Source: Microcella putealis (GTDB taxonomy: Bacteria > Actinomycetota > Actinomycetes > Actinomycetales > Microbacteriaceae). From it: DNA of 64,000 nucleotides. The stretch is taken from positions 682,001 to 746,000 of the forward strand of contig NZ_SGWW01000001.1 in assembly GCF_004216575.1 (NCBI RefSeq). The letters are read 5' to 3'. A program made the translations under genes and the position numbers. The notes under the pieces are model-generated. The model did not search any database and was not told the DNA's origin. It saw nothing but the letters and a program-made list of their open reading frames with translations. Shown here piece after piece: positions 8,753 to 16,748 of the stretch. Within the stretch, counting starts at the first letter, position 1. Every line of letters begins with the position of its first letter.

Positions 8753-9232
8753 ATGCGCGCACTCATCACCCGAGGAATCGAACTGTTTGACCGCTTCGTC
8801 GTCTGGACGATGGACAACTTCGGGGTGAAGTTTGCCCGACTCGCGATTGGCGTCGTCTTCATCTGGTTCGGCGCGCTCAAGATCATGGGCGACCTCAGCC
8901 CCGCCTACGACCTGGTCGCGGCGACCGTCTACTTCCTGACGCCCGAGATCATCGTTCCCCTGCTCGGCGTCTGGGAGGTCGCGATCGGGCTGGCGATCCT
9001 CTTCCCACCGACGACCCGACTGGCGCTGCTCATGCTGATTCCTCAGATGCCGGGCACGTTCCTGCCGCTGGTGCTGCTGCCCGAGGTCACCTTCACGGTG
9101 ATTCCTTTCGGGCTGACGATTGAGGGGCAGTACATCGTCAAGAACCTCGTCATCATCGCCTGCGCGCTCATCATCGGCGGTCACGCGCTGCGCAAGCACA
9201 AAGCCGACACCGAGAGCATCGCCGTGCCTTAG
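8753..9232 (+). CDS. DoxX/DUF417-like four-helix membrane protein
   Basis: 159 residues. Four membrane helices around residues 24-44, 56-76, 80-100 and 125-145. FARLAIGVVFIWFGALKI, then LLGVWEVAIGLAILF, is the DoxX/DUF417 (YkgB-like) pattern. Members occur near redox and chlorine-stress genes, but the role here is unknown. Transcribed alone and convergent with the Cys-rich gene. Confidence 0.75.
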   Translation: MRALITRGIELFDRFVVWTMDNFGVKFARLAIGVVFIWFGALKIMGDLSPAYDLVAATVYFLTPEIIVPLLGVWEVAIGLAILFPPTTRLALLMLIPQMPGTFLPLVLLPEVTFTVIPFGLTIEGQYIVKNLVIIACALIIGGHALRKHKADTESIAVP

Positions 9233-9304
9233 CGGGTGGACGCGTAACTCCGCTCCGCGCTCCCCAGCGGGCGCGGGCGCCATGGTGCGAGCGCGCGGGC
9301 CTCA

Positions 9305-9463
9305 CTACCTACGGCTGAAGAGTCGCGCGAAGAAGCCTGGCTCGTTCTCGTGGCCTTGGCAACGCTGCGACTGCGGGATGCCGCGCATCACCTGGGTGAC
9401 GTGCTGGCCGCACCCGGTCCAGGTGGCCTTGCCGCACTTGCGGCAGGTGATCTGCTGGCACAT
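9305..9463 (-). CDS. Small Cys-rich actinobacterial protein, putative metal binder
   Basis: 52 residues from ATG 9463 with GAGGAG upstream. It opens MCQQITCRKCGKATWTGCG and has five Cys (positions 2, 7, 10, 18 and one near 35) plus His; CRKCG and GCGQH look like a metal or zinc-knuckle site. This short protein is widespread in actinobacteria and has no established function. A 16-bp palindrome of CsoR type lies 36 bases upstream and overlaps its likely -10 (TATAGT on the minus strand at 9501-9496), so metal- or thiol-dependent repression is likely. Confidence 0.8.
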   Translation of the reverse strand: MCQQITCRKCGKATWTGCGQHVTQVMRGIPQSQRCQGHENEPGFFARLFSRR

Positions 9464-9498
9464 GACTGACTCCTCGTGGGCGAGTGAACACCTCCACT

Positions 9499-9514
9499 AT
9501 ACCCCCGGGGGTAT
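9499..9514. promoter_or_regulatory. CsoR/RcnR-type operator, perfect palindrome
   Basis: ATACCCCCGGGGGTAT is a perfect 16-bp palindrome between coaD and the Cys-rich gene. TACCCCC half sites facing each other are typical of CsoR/RcnR-family (DUF156) operators. A near copy with one extra central base precedes the DUF156 repressor gene at 53.8 kb. The operator covers the presumed -10 of the Cys-rich gene. Confidence 0.75.
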
Positions 9515-10005
9515 CAGCCTTCACGCGACTGCTCCAAAAACTCGGCGACCGCACGCGGTACGTACGGCGCAACGTCGCCGCCGAGGCTCGCAACCTGGCG
9601 CACGAGCGAGCTCGACACGTGCGCGTGTGCGGGGTCGGGCAGCATGAACACCGTCTCGACGCCCGCGAGGTTGCGGTTCACGATCGCCATGGGAGTTTCG
9701 TACGCGACGTCAACCTGGCTGCGCACGCCCTTGATGAGCACCTGTGCGCCGACCTCGGTGCAGTAGTCGACGAGCAGCCCGACGCTCCAGCCCGTCACAC
9801 GAATCGTCGACGGCAGGGCCCGATCGGCAACGGCCTGCTCGATGAGTGAGACCCGCTGTGCAATGGGCAGCATCGCGGTCTTCCCGGGGTTGTGCACGAC
9901 GACGACGTGGATCTCGTCGAAGATGTTGGCCGCGCGCTCGATGACATCGAGGTGGCCCAGGGTGATCGGGTCAAACGACCCAGGAACGACGGCGATCCTG
10001 CTCAT
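9514..10005 (-). CDS. coaD: Phosphopantetheine adenylyltransferase
   Basis: 163 residues. Transfers AMP from ATP to 4'-phosphopantetheine, the fourth step of CoA synthesis. It carries the nucleotidyltransferase motif [17 protein letters not shown] with the TxGH element, the phosphopantetheine-site [11 protein letters not shown], and a C-terminal [15 protein letters not shown] that replaces the usual ISSS motif. Normal length for the family. GAGGGGC precedes the ATG. Confidence 0.97.
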   Translation of the reverse strand: MSRIAVVPGSFDPITLGHLDVIERAANIFDEIHVVVVHNPGKTAMLPIAQRVSLIEQAVADRALPSTIRVTGWSVGLLVDYCTEVGAQVLIKGVRSQVDVAYETPMAIVNRNLAGVETVFMLPDPAHAHVSSSLVRQVASLGGDVAPYVPRAVAEFLEQSREG

Positions 10006-10075
10006 GCCCCTCAGCCTAGCGAGGTGACGTTACCTATTCGTGACGAAACCGGTGCGAGCATCCTCAGAATCGACG

Positions 10076-10762
10076 TTACGCCGCCTCGACGCGCTCGGCG
10101 TACTCGGCGTTGACGAGGATCGGCATGTGGTCACTGACCCCCTGCGGGAGAGCCTTCACGGTGGTGAGCGACATACCGATCGAGGTCGCGAAGTCGAAGT
10201 GGCCGCGGAAGAACTTGTAGCGCGTGTAGGTGCGCGAGTCGGCGAGGGTGACCTCGTGGCCTGAGCGCTGCACCGTCGACGATAAGAACTCTTGGAACCA
10301 CGGGTAGTTGAAGTCGCCCACCATCAGCGTCGGCAGGTGCGCGCCAAACGAGTCGAGCGCCTCGTGCGCGGCGTGAATCTGCGTGCGGCGCAGCGAGTTG
10401 AGCGCGGTCAAGGGAGCTGCGTGGAAGGAGCCGATCACCACCTCGCGCTCGTGCTTGCGGTCGTACAGCAGCGAGCCGAGCAGCCGCTCGTGCGCGGGCT
10501 TCGCGATGACGTCGTGCAGCGACCGCTTCAGCGAGAACGCCTTGGTCTCGGGGGCCGCGAACCGCTCGTGGTGGTAGTAGATGGCGAGCCCCAGCCTGTT
10601 GCCGCGCGTCGCGTCGGCCAGGTGCATGGGCCCCAAGTCGTTGGGAATTCGGTCGGTGTCGATCTCTTGCAGGCACAACAGGTTCGGCTCGTGCTCGGCG
10701 ATCAAGTCGGCGAGCTCACCGATCGCCGCGTGCTTGCGCAGGTTGTAGCTGATGACACGCAT
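10076..10762 (-). CDS. Endonuclease/exonuclease/phosphatase-family protein
   Basis: 228 residues. The EEP fold motifs are present: ISYNLRKH at the N terminus, LCLQEIDTD with the metal-binding Glu, GSFHAAP, LMVGDFNYP with the catalytic Asp/Asn pair and the C-terminal SDHMPILV Asp-His. Substrate unknown (phosphodiester or sugar phosphate). It starts three bases after the recG stop and is therefore probably co-transcribed with it. Confidence 0.9.
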   Translation of the reverse strand: MRVISYNLRKHAAIGELADLIAEHEPNLLCLQEIDTDRIPNDLGPMHLADATRGNRLGLAIYYHHERFAAPETKAFSLKRSLHDVIAKPAHERLLGSLLYDRKHEREVVIGSFHAAPLTALNSLRRTQIHAAHEALDSFGAHLPTLMVGDFNYPWFQEFLSSTVQRSGHEVTLADSRTYTRYKFFRGHFDFATSIGMSLTTVKALPQGVSDHMPILVNAEYAERVEAA

Positions 10763-10765
10763 CGT

Positions 10766-12940
10766 CTAATTCTTCGCCATGAACTCTCGGGCCGACTCAT
10801 CGAGTCGGCGGGCCAGCGCCTCGGCGAGCGCGGGGTGCTCGTCGAGGGACGGATCTGCCTCCAGTATCGCCCCGGCCGCCTGGCGCGCGTCGATGATCAC
10901 GTCAGAATCGGTCACGACCCGCAGAAGCTTCAGGCTTGAGCGGCCGCCCGACTGGTTTGCCCCGAGCACATCGCCCTCGCGGCGCAGCTCGAGGTCGACC
11001 TGGGCGAGCTCGAATCCGTCGAGCGTCGCGGCGACCGCGTCGACCCGCTCACGGGCGGTCGTCTCGGGCAGGGCGGCCGTGACGAAAAGGCAGAGGCCCG
11101 GATGCGCGCCGCGCCCCACGCGCCCGCGCAGCTGGTGCAGCTGGCTGACCCCGAAGCGGTCGGCATCGATCACGGCCATGAACGTCGCGTTCGGCACGTC
11201 GACGCCCACCTCGATGACGGTCGTCGCGACGAGTACATCGATATCGCCGGCCGCAAACGACCGCATGACGGCGTCCTTTTCCTCCGCGGGCATCCGGCCG
11301 TGGAGCGCGGCGATGCGGCGGCCCGCAAGCGGCGGCGCCTGCTGCAGGATCGGCAGCAGCTCGACGATCGTGCCGGGCGGGCGGTCGACGACCGGCGGCT
11401 CCGTCGCGTCGTCGGCGAGCGCATCCGGGTCGTCTTCGACGGTGGTCGGATCGATCGCGGGCACCACGACAAAGCCCTGGCGACCCGCCTCGAGCTCTTC
11501 GCCGAGGCGCTGCCAGACGCGCGGCCACCAGCCGGGCTTGTCGGCGAGCGGCACGACGTGGCTCACGATCGGGATGCGCCCCGCCGGCAGGGTGCGGATC
11601 GTCGAGACGTCAAGGTCGCCAAAGACGGTCATCGCGACCGTGCGCGGAATCGGGGTCGCCGTGAGCACCAGCACGTGCGGCGGCACGGCACCCTTGCGGC
11701 GTAGCGTCTCGCGCTGCTCGACACCGAAACGGTGCTGCTCGTCGACGACGACGAGCCCCAGGTCGACGAACTGAACCTTGTCGCCGAGCAGGGCGTGCGT
11801 GCCGACGACGACGCGCGATTGGCCGCTCGCGATCGCGAGCAGCGTCTTGCGCCGCTCGGCCGCCCCCAGCTGCCCGGTGAGCAGCACGGGGCGCAGGCGC
11901 GCGGCGCGGTCGGGGCCGAGGGTGGCGACGATCGAGCGGAAGTGCTGGGCGGCGAGCACCTCGGTGGGGGCGAGCAGCGCGCTCTGGCCGCCGTTCTCGG
12001 CGACCGCGAGCATCGCGCGCACGGCGACGAGCGTCTTGCCCGAACCGACCTCGCCCTGCACGAGCCGGTTCATGGGCACGGCGGCGGCGAGGTCGCGGAA
12101 GATCTCGTCGCCGACCGTCTGCTGGTCGGGCGTGAGCGCGAACGGCAGCTCGGCGTCAAAGCCGGCGAGCTCGGCGCCCGGCAGGCGCGGCTCGGCCGGC
12201 GAGGCGCGCAAGGCGTTGCGCTGCTGCAAGAGTGCCGCCTGCAGCAGGAACGCCTCGTGGAAGCGCAGGGTGTCGCGGCCGCGGCGCCACTGCTGGTCGT
12301 CTTCGGGCTGGTGGGTGAAGCGCAGCGCACGGCGCAGGTCGAGCAGTTTGCGCTCGGCGCGCACCTCGAGCGGCACTGGGTCGTCGAGCCCGTCGAGGCT
12401 GTCGAGCACGACCCCCATGGCCTTCTGCACGTGCCAGCTCGACACGGTCGAGGTCGCCGGATAGATGGGAATCGGTGCGGTCGCCCACTTCTGCGCCTCG
12501 GCGTCGGGGGCGCCGGGCACGAGCTCGAGGTCGTCGAACAGCTGGAAGTCGGGGTGGGCGAGCTGGCGGGCGCCACGGTACTCGCCGACCTTGCCCGCGA
12601 AGATGCCGCGCACGCCGGGCTTCAGCGTTTCTTTGCGCCACGCCTGGTTGAAGAAGGTCAAGGTGACGATGCCGCGCCCGTCGGTGATCTGCACCTCGAG
12701 GATCGAGCCGCGGCGGTTCTTCATCGTGCGCTCCGACACGGTCAGCACCTCGGCGACGATCGTGACTTCTTCGCCGACCGTCAGCTCGGTCAGCGCCGTC
12801 AGCTCGCCGCGCTTCGCGTATCGGCGCGGGTAGTGCGCGAGCAGGTCGCCGGCCGTCACGACGCCGAACGCCCGCTCGAACGCCTTCGCCGTGCGGTCGC
12901 CGAGCAGCGTCACGAGCTTGACGTCGAGCGGGCCGGTCAC
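10766..12940 (-). CDS. recG: ATP-dependent DNA helicase RecG
   Basis: 724 residues from GTG 12940 (VTGPLDVKLVTLLG), the length expected for RecG; the open frame runs further upstream but that part is antisense to rsmD and meaningless. The wedge/OB domain (YPRRYAKRGELTAL) is followed by helicase motifs GEVGSGKTLVA, DEQHRFG in place of a DExH box, TATPIPRT, and HGRMPAEEKD plus ATTVIEVGVDVPNA. RecG reverses stalled replication forks and branch-migrates Holliday junctions. Divergent from rsmD with 115 bases between. Confidence 0.97.
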   Translation of the reverse strand: MTGPLDVKLVTLLGDRTAKAFERAFGVVTAGDLLAHYPRRYAKRGELTALTELTVGEEVTIVAEVLTVSERTMKNRRGSILEVQITDGRGIVTLTFFNQAWRKETLKPGVRGIFAGKVGEYRGARQLAHPDFQLFDDLELVPGAPDAEAQKWATAPIPIYPATSTVSSWHVQKAMGVVLDSLDGLDDPVPLEVRAERKLLDLRRALRFTHQPEDDQQWRRGRDTLRFHEAFLLQAALLQQRNALRASPAEPRLPGAELAGFDAELPFALTPDQQTVGDEIFRDLAAAVPMNRLVQGEVGSGKTLVAVRAMLAVAENGGQSALLAPTEVLAAQHFRSIVATLGPDRAARLRPVLLTGQLGAAERRKTLLAIASGQSRVVVGTHALLGDKVQFVDLGLVVVDEQHRFGVEQRETLRRKGAVPPHVLVLTATPIPRTVAMTVFGDLDVSTIRTLPAGRIPIVSHVVPLADKPGWWPRVWQRLGEELEAGRQGFVVVPAIDPTTVEDDPDALADDATEPPVVDRPPGTIVELLPILQQAPPLAGRRIAALHGRMPAEEKDAVMRSFAAGDIDVLVATTVIEVGVDVPNATFMAVIDADRFGVSQLHQLRGRVGRGAHPGLCLFVTAALPETTARERVDAVAATLDGFELAQVDLELRREGDVLGANQSGGRSSLKLLRVVTDSDVIIDARQAAGAILEADPSLDEHPALAEALARRLDESAREFMAKN

Positions 12941-13055
12941 GGCACCAACGCTACCCGCGGCCGCTGACGCGCAGCGCGCATCCGATCCGGTGGCGGCGAG
13001 CGCTTCGCTCATCGCGCATCCGAGCCGAACGGATGCTGCCGGTAGCGTTGATCGC

Positions 13056-13637
13056 GTGACCCGCCTGATTGCCGGATTCGCCGGTTCGCTCAGCCTCAGC
13101 GTGCCGAAGTCGGGCACGCGCCCGACGAGCGACCGCGTGCGGGAGGCGATCTTCTCGGCGCTCGAGGCCCGCGATCTCGTCGATGGGGCGCGGGTGCTCG
13201 ACCTGTATGCCGGCTCGGGGGCGCTCGGGCTCGAGGCGGCGAGCCGCGGCGCCGTCGAGGTGACGCTCGTCGAGAAGGCGGCGAGCGCGGCCCGGGTGTG
13301 CCAGGCGAACGCCCGACTCGTGGAGCAGCAGGCGGCGCGGTTCGGCGTCAACCCGGCACCGCGCATCCGCGTGGTTACGCGGGCGGCGCATCCCGCCGTC
13401 GCGGGCCTGAGCGGCGAACTCGACCTCGTCTTCATCGACCCGCCGTACGACGTCGCTGACGCGGAGGTCACCGAGCTGCTCGTGGCTCTCGTGCCGCATC
13501 TCGCCGAGGATGCGGTGGTCGCGCTCGAACGCTCGTCGCGCAGCCCCGCCCCCGCTGTCGTCGCCGGGCTTGCGCAGGACCGCACCGCCACCTACGGCGA
13601 GACCGCCGTGCACTGGCTGTCGCGGGACGCCGACTAG
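13056..13637 (+). CDS. rsmD: 16S rRNA (guanine966-N2)-methyltransferase RsmD
   Basis: 193 residues from GTG 13056. S-adenosylmethionine motif LDLYAGSGALGLEAASRG, catalytic FIDPPYD, and the N-terminal RPTSDRVREAIFSAL all fit RsmD. The chromosomal partners recG and coaD are the usual actinobacterial neighbours. Its stop TAG overlaps the thiL stop in a shared CTAG. Confidence 0.95.
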   Translation: MTRLIAGFAGSLSLSVPKSGTRPTSDRVREAIFSALEARDLVDGARVLDLYAGSGALGLEAASRGAVEVTLVEKAASAARVCQANARLVEQQAARFGVNPAPRIRVVTRAAHPAVAGLSGELDLVFIDPPYDVADAEVTELLVALVPHLAEDAVVALERSSRSPAPAVVAGLAQDRTATYGETAVHWLSRDAD

Positions 13638-14683
13638 CTTCCGGGCGCCTCGAACGAGTCCCAGCCGCCGAGCGCGGCGAAGGGGCGACCGCCGACGCGC
13701 AGTTCGGGGCCGTCGTCGCCGGGCTCGACGACGCGGCCGATGACGCGGAACCCGCCCGGCAGCCCCGGCCCGCCGTCGGCGACGAGCTCGGCGGGAAAGG
13801 TGGCGAAGAGGCTGTGGTCTTCACCGCCGGTGAGCACGACGGGCAGGAACATCGCGTCGACGCCCGCGGCGATGCAGACGGCGGCCGCGTCGAGGTCGAT
13901 CGTGACCGCGCTGGCGCGGGCAATGCGGCGGGCGTCGAGGGCGAGGCCGTCGCTGAGGTCGAGCATGGCCGTGGCTCCGGCGAGCGCGGCGGCTGGCCCG
14001 TCTGCAAGCGGCGGCCGCGGCGCGAGCTGTGCCTCGATGATGCGTGGCTCATCGGCCCGCAGCTCGGCAGCACGGGCGGCATCGGGTACGCCGTCAGCGT
14101 TGACTCCCTCGTCGAAGAGCATGCGCAGTCCGCGGGCGGCGAGCCCGAGCCCGCCCGACACGGCGACGACGTCGCCGGGTCGAGCACCCGAGCGTGTCAC
14201 GGGTGCGCGAGCCTCGAGGTCGCCGAAGGCGGTGACCGCGATCGTCAAGGTGTCGCCCACGGTTAGGTCGCCGCCCACGACCCCGCAGCCCGGCGCGAGG
14301 GCCGCACAGGCATCGGCCAGCCCATCGGCCAGCTGCTCGAGCTCGGCGACAGGAGTGTCGGCGGGCGCAATCAGCGCGACGACGAGTGACGTCGGCACGG
14401 CACCCATCGCGGCGATGTCGCTGAGGTTCGTCGCGGCGGCCTTCCAGCCGAGGTCGTGCGGTGTCGACCAGGCTCGGCGAAAGTCGGGGCCCTCGACCAT
14501 GACGTCGGTCGTGACGACGAAGCGGCCGTCGGGCGCGGCGACCACGGCGGCGTCATCACCCGGGCCGAGCACGGTGGCGCCGCCGCGCGGGAGGCGCGGC
14601 ACGATGCGAGCGAGGGCCGCGATTTCCCCGACCGTGTGCAGGGTGTCGGGGCGGGCATCCGGGTCGTCGCTCACCCGCCCCAC
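13634..14683 (-). CDS. thiL: Thiamine-monophosphate kinase
   Basis: 349 residues from GTG 14683; a GTG three codons in (14674) is an equally good start. Phosphorylates thiamine phosphate to the diphosphate cofactor. PurM-like motifs: VLGPGDDAAVV, TTDVMVEGPDFRR, GWKAAATNLSDIAAMGA, VVGGDLTVGD and AMLDLSDGLALDARR, the Asp residues binding Mg-ATP. Convergent with rsmD by a 4-base overlap. Confidence 0.96.
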   Translation of the reverse strand: MGRVSDDPDARPDTLHTVGEIAALARIVPRLPRGGATVLGPGDDAAVVAAPDGRFVVTTDVMVEGPDFRRAWSTPHDLGWKAAATNLSDIAAMGAVPTSLVVALIAPADTPVAELEQLADGLADACAALAPGCGVVGGDLTVGDTLTIAVTAFGDLEARAPVTRSGARPGDVVAVSGGLGLAARGLRMLFDEGVNADGVPDAARAAELRADEPRIIEAQLAPRPPLADGPAAALAGATAMLDLSDGLALDARRIARASAVTIDLDAAAVCIAAGVDAMFLPVVLTGGEDHSLFATFPAELVADGGPGLPGGFRVIGRVVEPGDDGPELRVGGRPFAALGGWDSFEAPGS

Positions 14684-14737
14684 GCTAGCGCGCCGCGCAC
14701 AGCGCGAACCGACGAAGCGGCGGTAGCGTGAGCGGTG

Positions 14738-15283
14738 ATGTCTCGGTCACGTCTTTCTCGCCTGCTGCCGGCCGCCTCGGCCGTGGGCCTCGCCGTCGTT
14801 CTTGCCGGATGCGCGGGCACGGTCGCGCTGGAACCCGCCGAACTCGCCAATGAGGTCGACTGCGCCGAGATTAGCGTGCGCATGCCCGACACCGTTGCGG
14901 GCCTTGAGCGCCGCACGACGAACGCGCAGGCGACGGCGGCGTGGGGCGAGCCGACCGCGGTGATCTACCGCTGCGGGCTGCCGCCGATCGGGGTGACGAG
15001 CCTGCCGTGCTTCACGGTCGAGGGCGTCGACTGGCTGCTCGACGAGTCGAACGCTCCGCAGTTCGTGTTCTTGTCGTACGGGCGGTCGCCGGTAACGGAG
15101 ATCATCGTCGACCCCGAACTCGCCGGAGTCGCGGGCGTCGACGTGCTGCGCGAGCTGTCGCCGGCCGTCGCCGCGATCGAGCCGACCCAGCAGTGCCTGG
15201 CCGCGACCGATGTGTTCGGCGGCGGGCAGGTGCAGGAGCCTGCTGAGGGCGACGTCGGTGAACCAGCCGACAGTAACGGTTAG
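14738..15283 (+). CDS. DUF3515 family lipoprotein
   Basis: 181 residues. Signal peptide with lipobox LAGC (Cys about residue 25) indicates a membrane-anchored lipoprotein. The DUF3515 core VYRCGLPPIGVTSLPCF-type Cys pair (YRCGLPP, LPCF) and WLLDESNAPQFVFLSYGRSP are present; the acidic tail is low complexity. DUF3515 genes sit beside thiL and ddl across actinobacteria, as here. Function unknown. Confidence 0.88.
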   Translation: MSRSRLSRLLPAASAVGLAVVLAGCAGTVALEPAELANEVDCAEISVRMPDTVAGLERRTTNAQATAAWGEPTAVIYRCGLPPIGVTSLPCFTVEGVDWLLDESNAPQFVFLSYGRSPVTEIIVDPELAGVAGVDVLRELSPAVAAIEPTQQCLAATDVFGGGQVQEPAEGDVGEPADSNG

Positions 15284-15423
15284 CAGAACGACGCCCACTC
15301 TGTTCGTCGAGTTGCCCGTTGCGGGCTTTTCAGCGCGCGCCAGACGCACACAACCGCCCGTTCAGCGCCGCGGGTGAACCGTCGGGTCGAGGGCTGTGTG
15401 GTGGCTCCCCATCGCGTGCGCCC

Positions 15424-15476
15424 CTTCCACAACAGCGGAAGGTCGAAAAGTCGTCAGCTCCCCGCTGTTGTGGAAG
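15424..15476. repeat. Long inverted repeat in a convergent intergenic region
   Basis: Fifteen-base perfect arms (15424-15438 and 15462-15476; TTCCACAACAGCGG and its complement) with a 23-base loop, inside a larger imperfect palindrome: CTCCCCA at 15405 pairs with TGGGGAG at 15491. The 264-base gap (15284-15547) between the DUF3515 and Ddl-like genes has no gene. There is no T-run, so it is either a bidirectional terminator of unusual form or a mobile palindromic element. Confidence 0.55.
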
Positions 15477-15547
15477 CACACACGGGGTGTTGGGGAGTTC
15501 CGGCGCAGCGAAGCACGCGGGCGACAGCTCGCCGCCGCCGGGGAGCC

Positions 15548-16711
15548 CTAGGCGCGCGGGCCGTCGAGGCCGACGAGCTTGCCGGCGATGCCGCCCGCGG
15601 CGCGCAGGGCCGCTCCCCCGCCGAAGCCCGCCTGCGGGAACACGACGCGCTTGTCGCGCGCCTCGACCAGCGCGTCGAGCAGCACGGTCGCGGCCGGCTG
15701 AGTCGGGGCCCACAGGTACAGCGACATGGCGCCGGGGATCGAGTTCACCTCGTTGACGAACAGCTCGCCGCTCGCCTCGTCGAGCAGCAGGTCGACGCGC
15801 ACGACGCCGGTCAGGCGCGTGACGTCGGCGACGCGAGCCGCCAGATCGCGGGCCGCCTCGTGGATGCGCGCATCCACCTTCGCGGGGAACTCGCGCGGGG
15901 CGTTCGTCAGCCCCGCGTCTGAGCCGGCACCGCCGGCCAGGTACTTCTCGGCGTACGAGTAGAGGGCGCTACCGCCCTCGCCGCGCAGGGGCTTCTCGAG
16001 CTCGGTGATCTCGAGCTCGGGGTGCGTACGGAAGCTGATGTTCAGGTCGACCAGCTCAGGGCGGTACGGCTCGAGCACGGCGCCGGTGCGCAGGTGCACG
16101 CTCGAGGCGGCGAGCGCCCACGCGGCCTCGATGTCGTCGGCAATCTCGATGCCGATCGACGACCCGCCGAAGCGCGGCTTCACGATGTAGGGGCCGGCGA
16201 ACGACGGCTCGCGCAGGGTCGAGACAGCCTCGCGCGGCAGCGAGGGGATGCCCGCCGACGCCATGAGGCCGCCGAAGGCGAGCTTGTCCATGCCGACGGC
16301 GCCGGCGAACAGCGTCGAGCCGGTGGCGGGCACGCCGAGGAACGAAAACAGCGCTGCCGCGCCGCCACCCTCACCGGCGCCGCCGTGCAGGCAGAGCAGC
16401 GCGGCGTCGAGCTCGAGGCGCTCGGCGCCGAGACGCTTACGGCGGTAGAGGCCCGGCTCACCCGACAGGCGCACTTCGAGCGGCTGCGAGTCGCGCGGCG
16501 CCCCCTCGAGGTAGTCCTTCGCCTCGGTCCCGTCCGGCACGCGGAACCACTCGCCCGTCGGCGACCAGTAGATCGGCACGACCTTCTGGCCCGCGCTCGT
16601 CAGCACCCGCTCGGCCTGCAGACCCGTGAGGATCGAGATCTCGTGTTCGGGGCTGGGGCCGCCAAAAACGACCGCCCACGGGTGGGTCTGAGCCGAAGCG
16701 TGCTGCGTCAT
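15548..16711 (-). CDS. D-alanine-D-alanine ligase-like ATP-grasp protein
   Basis: 387 residues from ATG 16711 (a GTG two codons earlier is possible). Opens with VFGGPSPEHEISILTG, has GVPATGSTLFAGAVGMDKLA, the ATP-grasp IVKPRFGGSSIGIEI and the metal-binding VRVDLLLDE with FVNEVNSIPG. It differs from standard Ddl at the catalytic HGxxGEDGxxQG segment, which here reads HGGAGEGGGAAALF, and at SPGM, here IPGAM. It sits in the usual actinobacterial ddl position but next to a membrane MurF-like gene, so it may make another dipeptide or depsipeptide, or act on another wall precursor. Confidence 0.8.
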   Translation of the reverse strand: MTQHASAQTHPWAVVFGGPSPEHEISILTGLQAERVLTSAGQKVVPIYWSPTGEWFRVPDGTEAKDYLEGAPRDSQPLEVRLSGEPGLYRRKRLGAERLELDAALLCLHGGAGEGGGAAALFSFLGVPATGSTLFAGAVGMDKLAFGGLMASAGIPSLPREAVSTLREPSFAGPYIVKPRFGGSSIGIEIADDIEAAWALAASSVHLRTGAVLEPYRPELVDLNISFRTHPELEITELEKPLRGEGGSALYSYAEKYLAGGAGSDAGLTNAPREFPAKVDARIHEAARDLAARVADVTRLTGVVRVDLLLDEASGELFVNEVNSIPGAMSLYLWAPTQPAATVLLDALVEARDKRVVFPQAGFGGGAALRAAGGIAGKLVGLDGPRA

Positions 16712-16748
16712 GGGCACCTATCGTCGAGAGTCGGGAGCCCGCCCACAC

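Noticed and set aside
9309..9593. A 94-codon minus-strand frame overlapping the coaD end
   Set aside because: It is out of frame with the conserved 52-residue Cys-rich protein, which has its own Shine-Dalgarno and promoter; the longer frame would run through the operator.
12941..13591. An N-terminal extension giving RecG 941 residues
   Set aside because: The extra part is antisense to rsmD and has no RecG similarity. The GTG at 12940 gives a normal 724-residue RecG.
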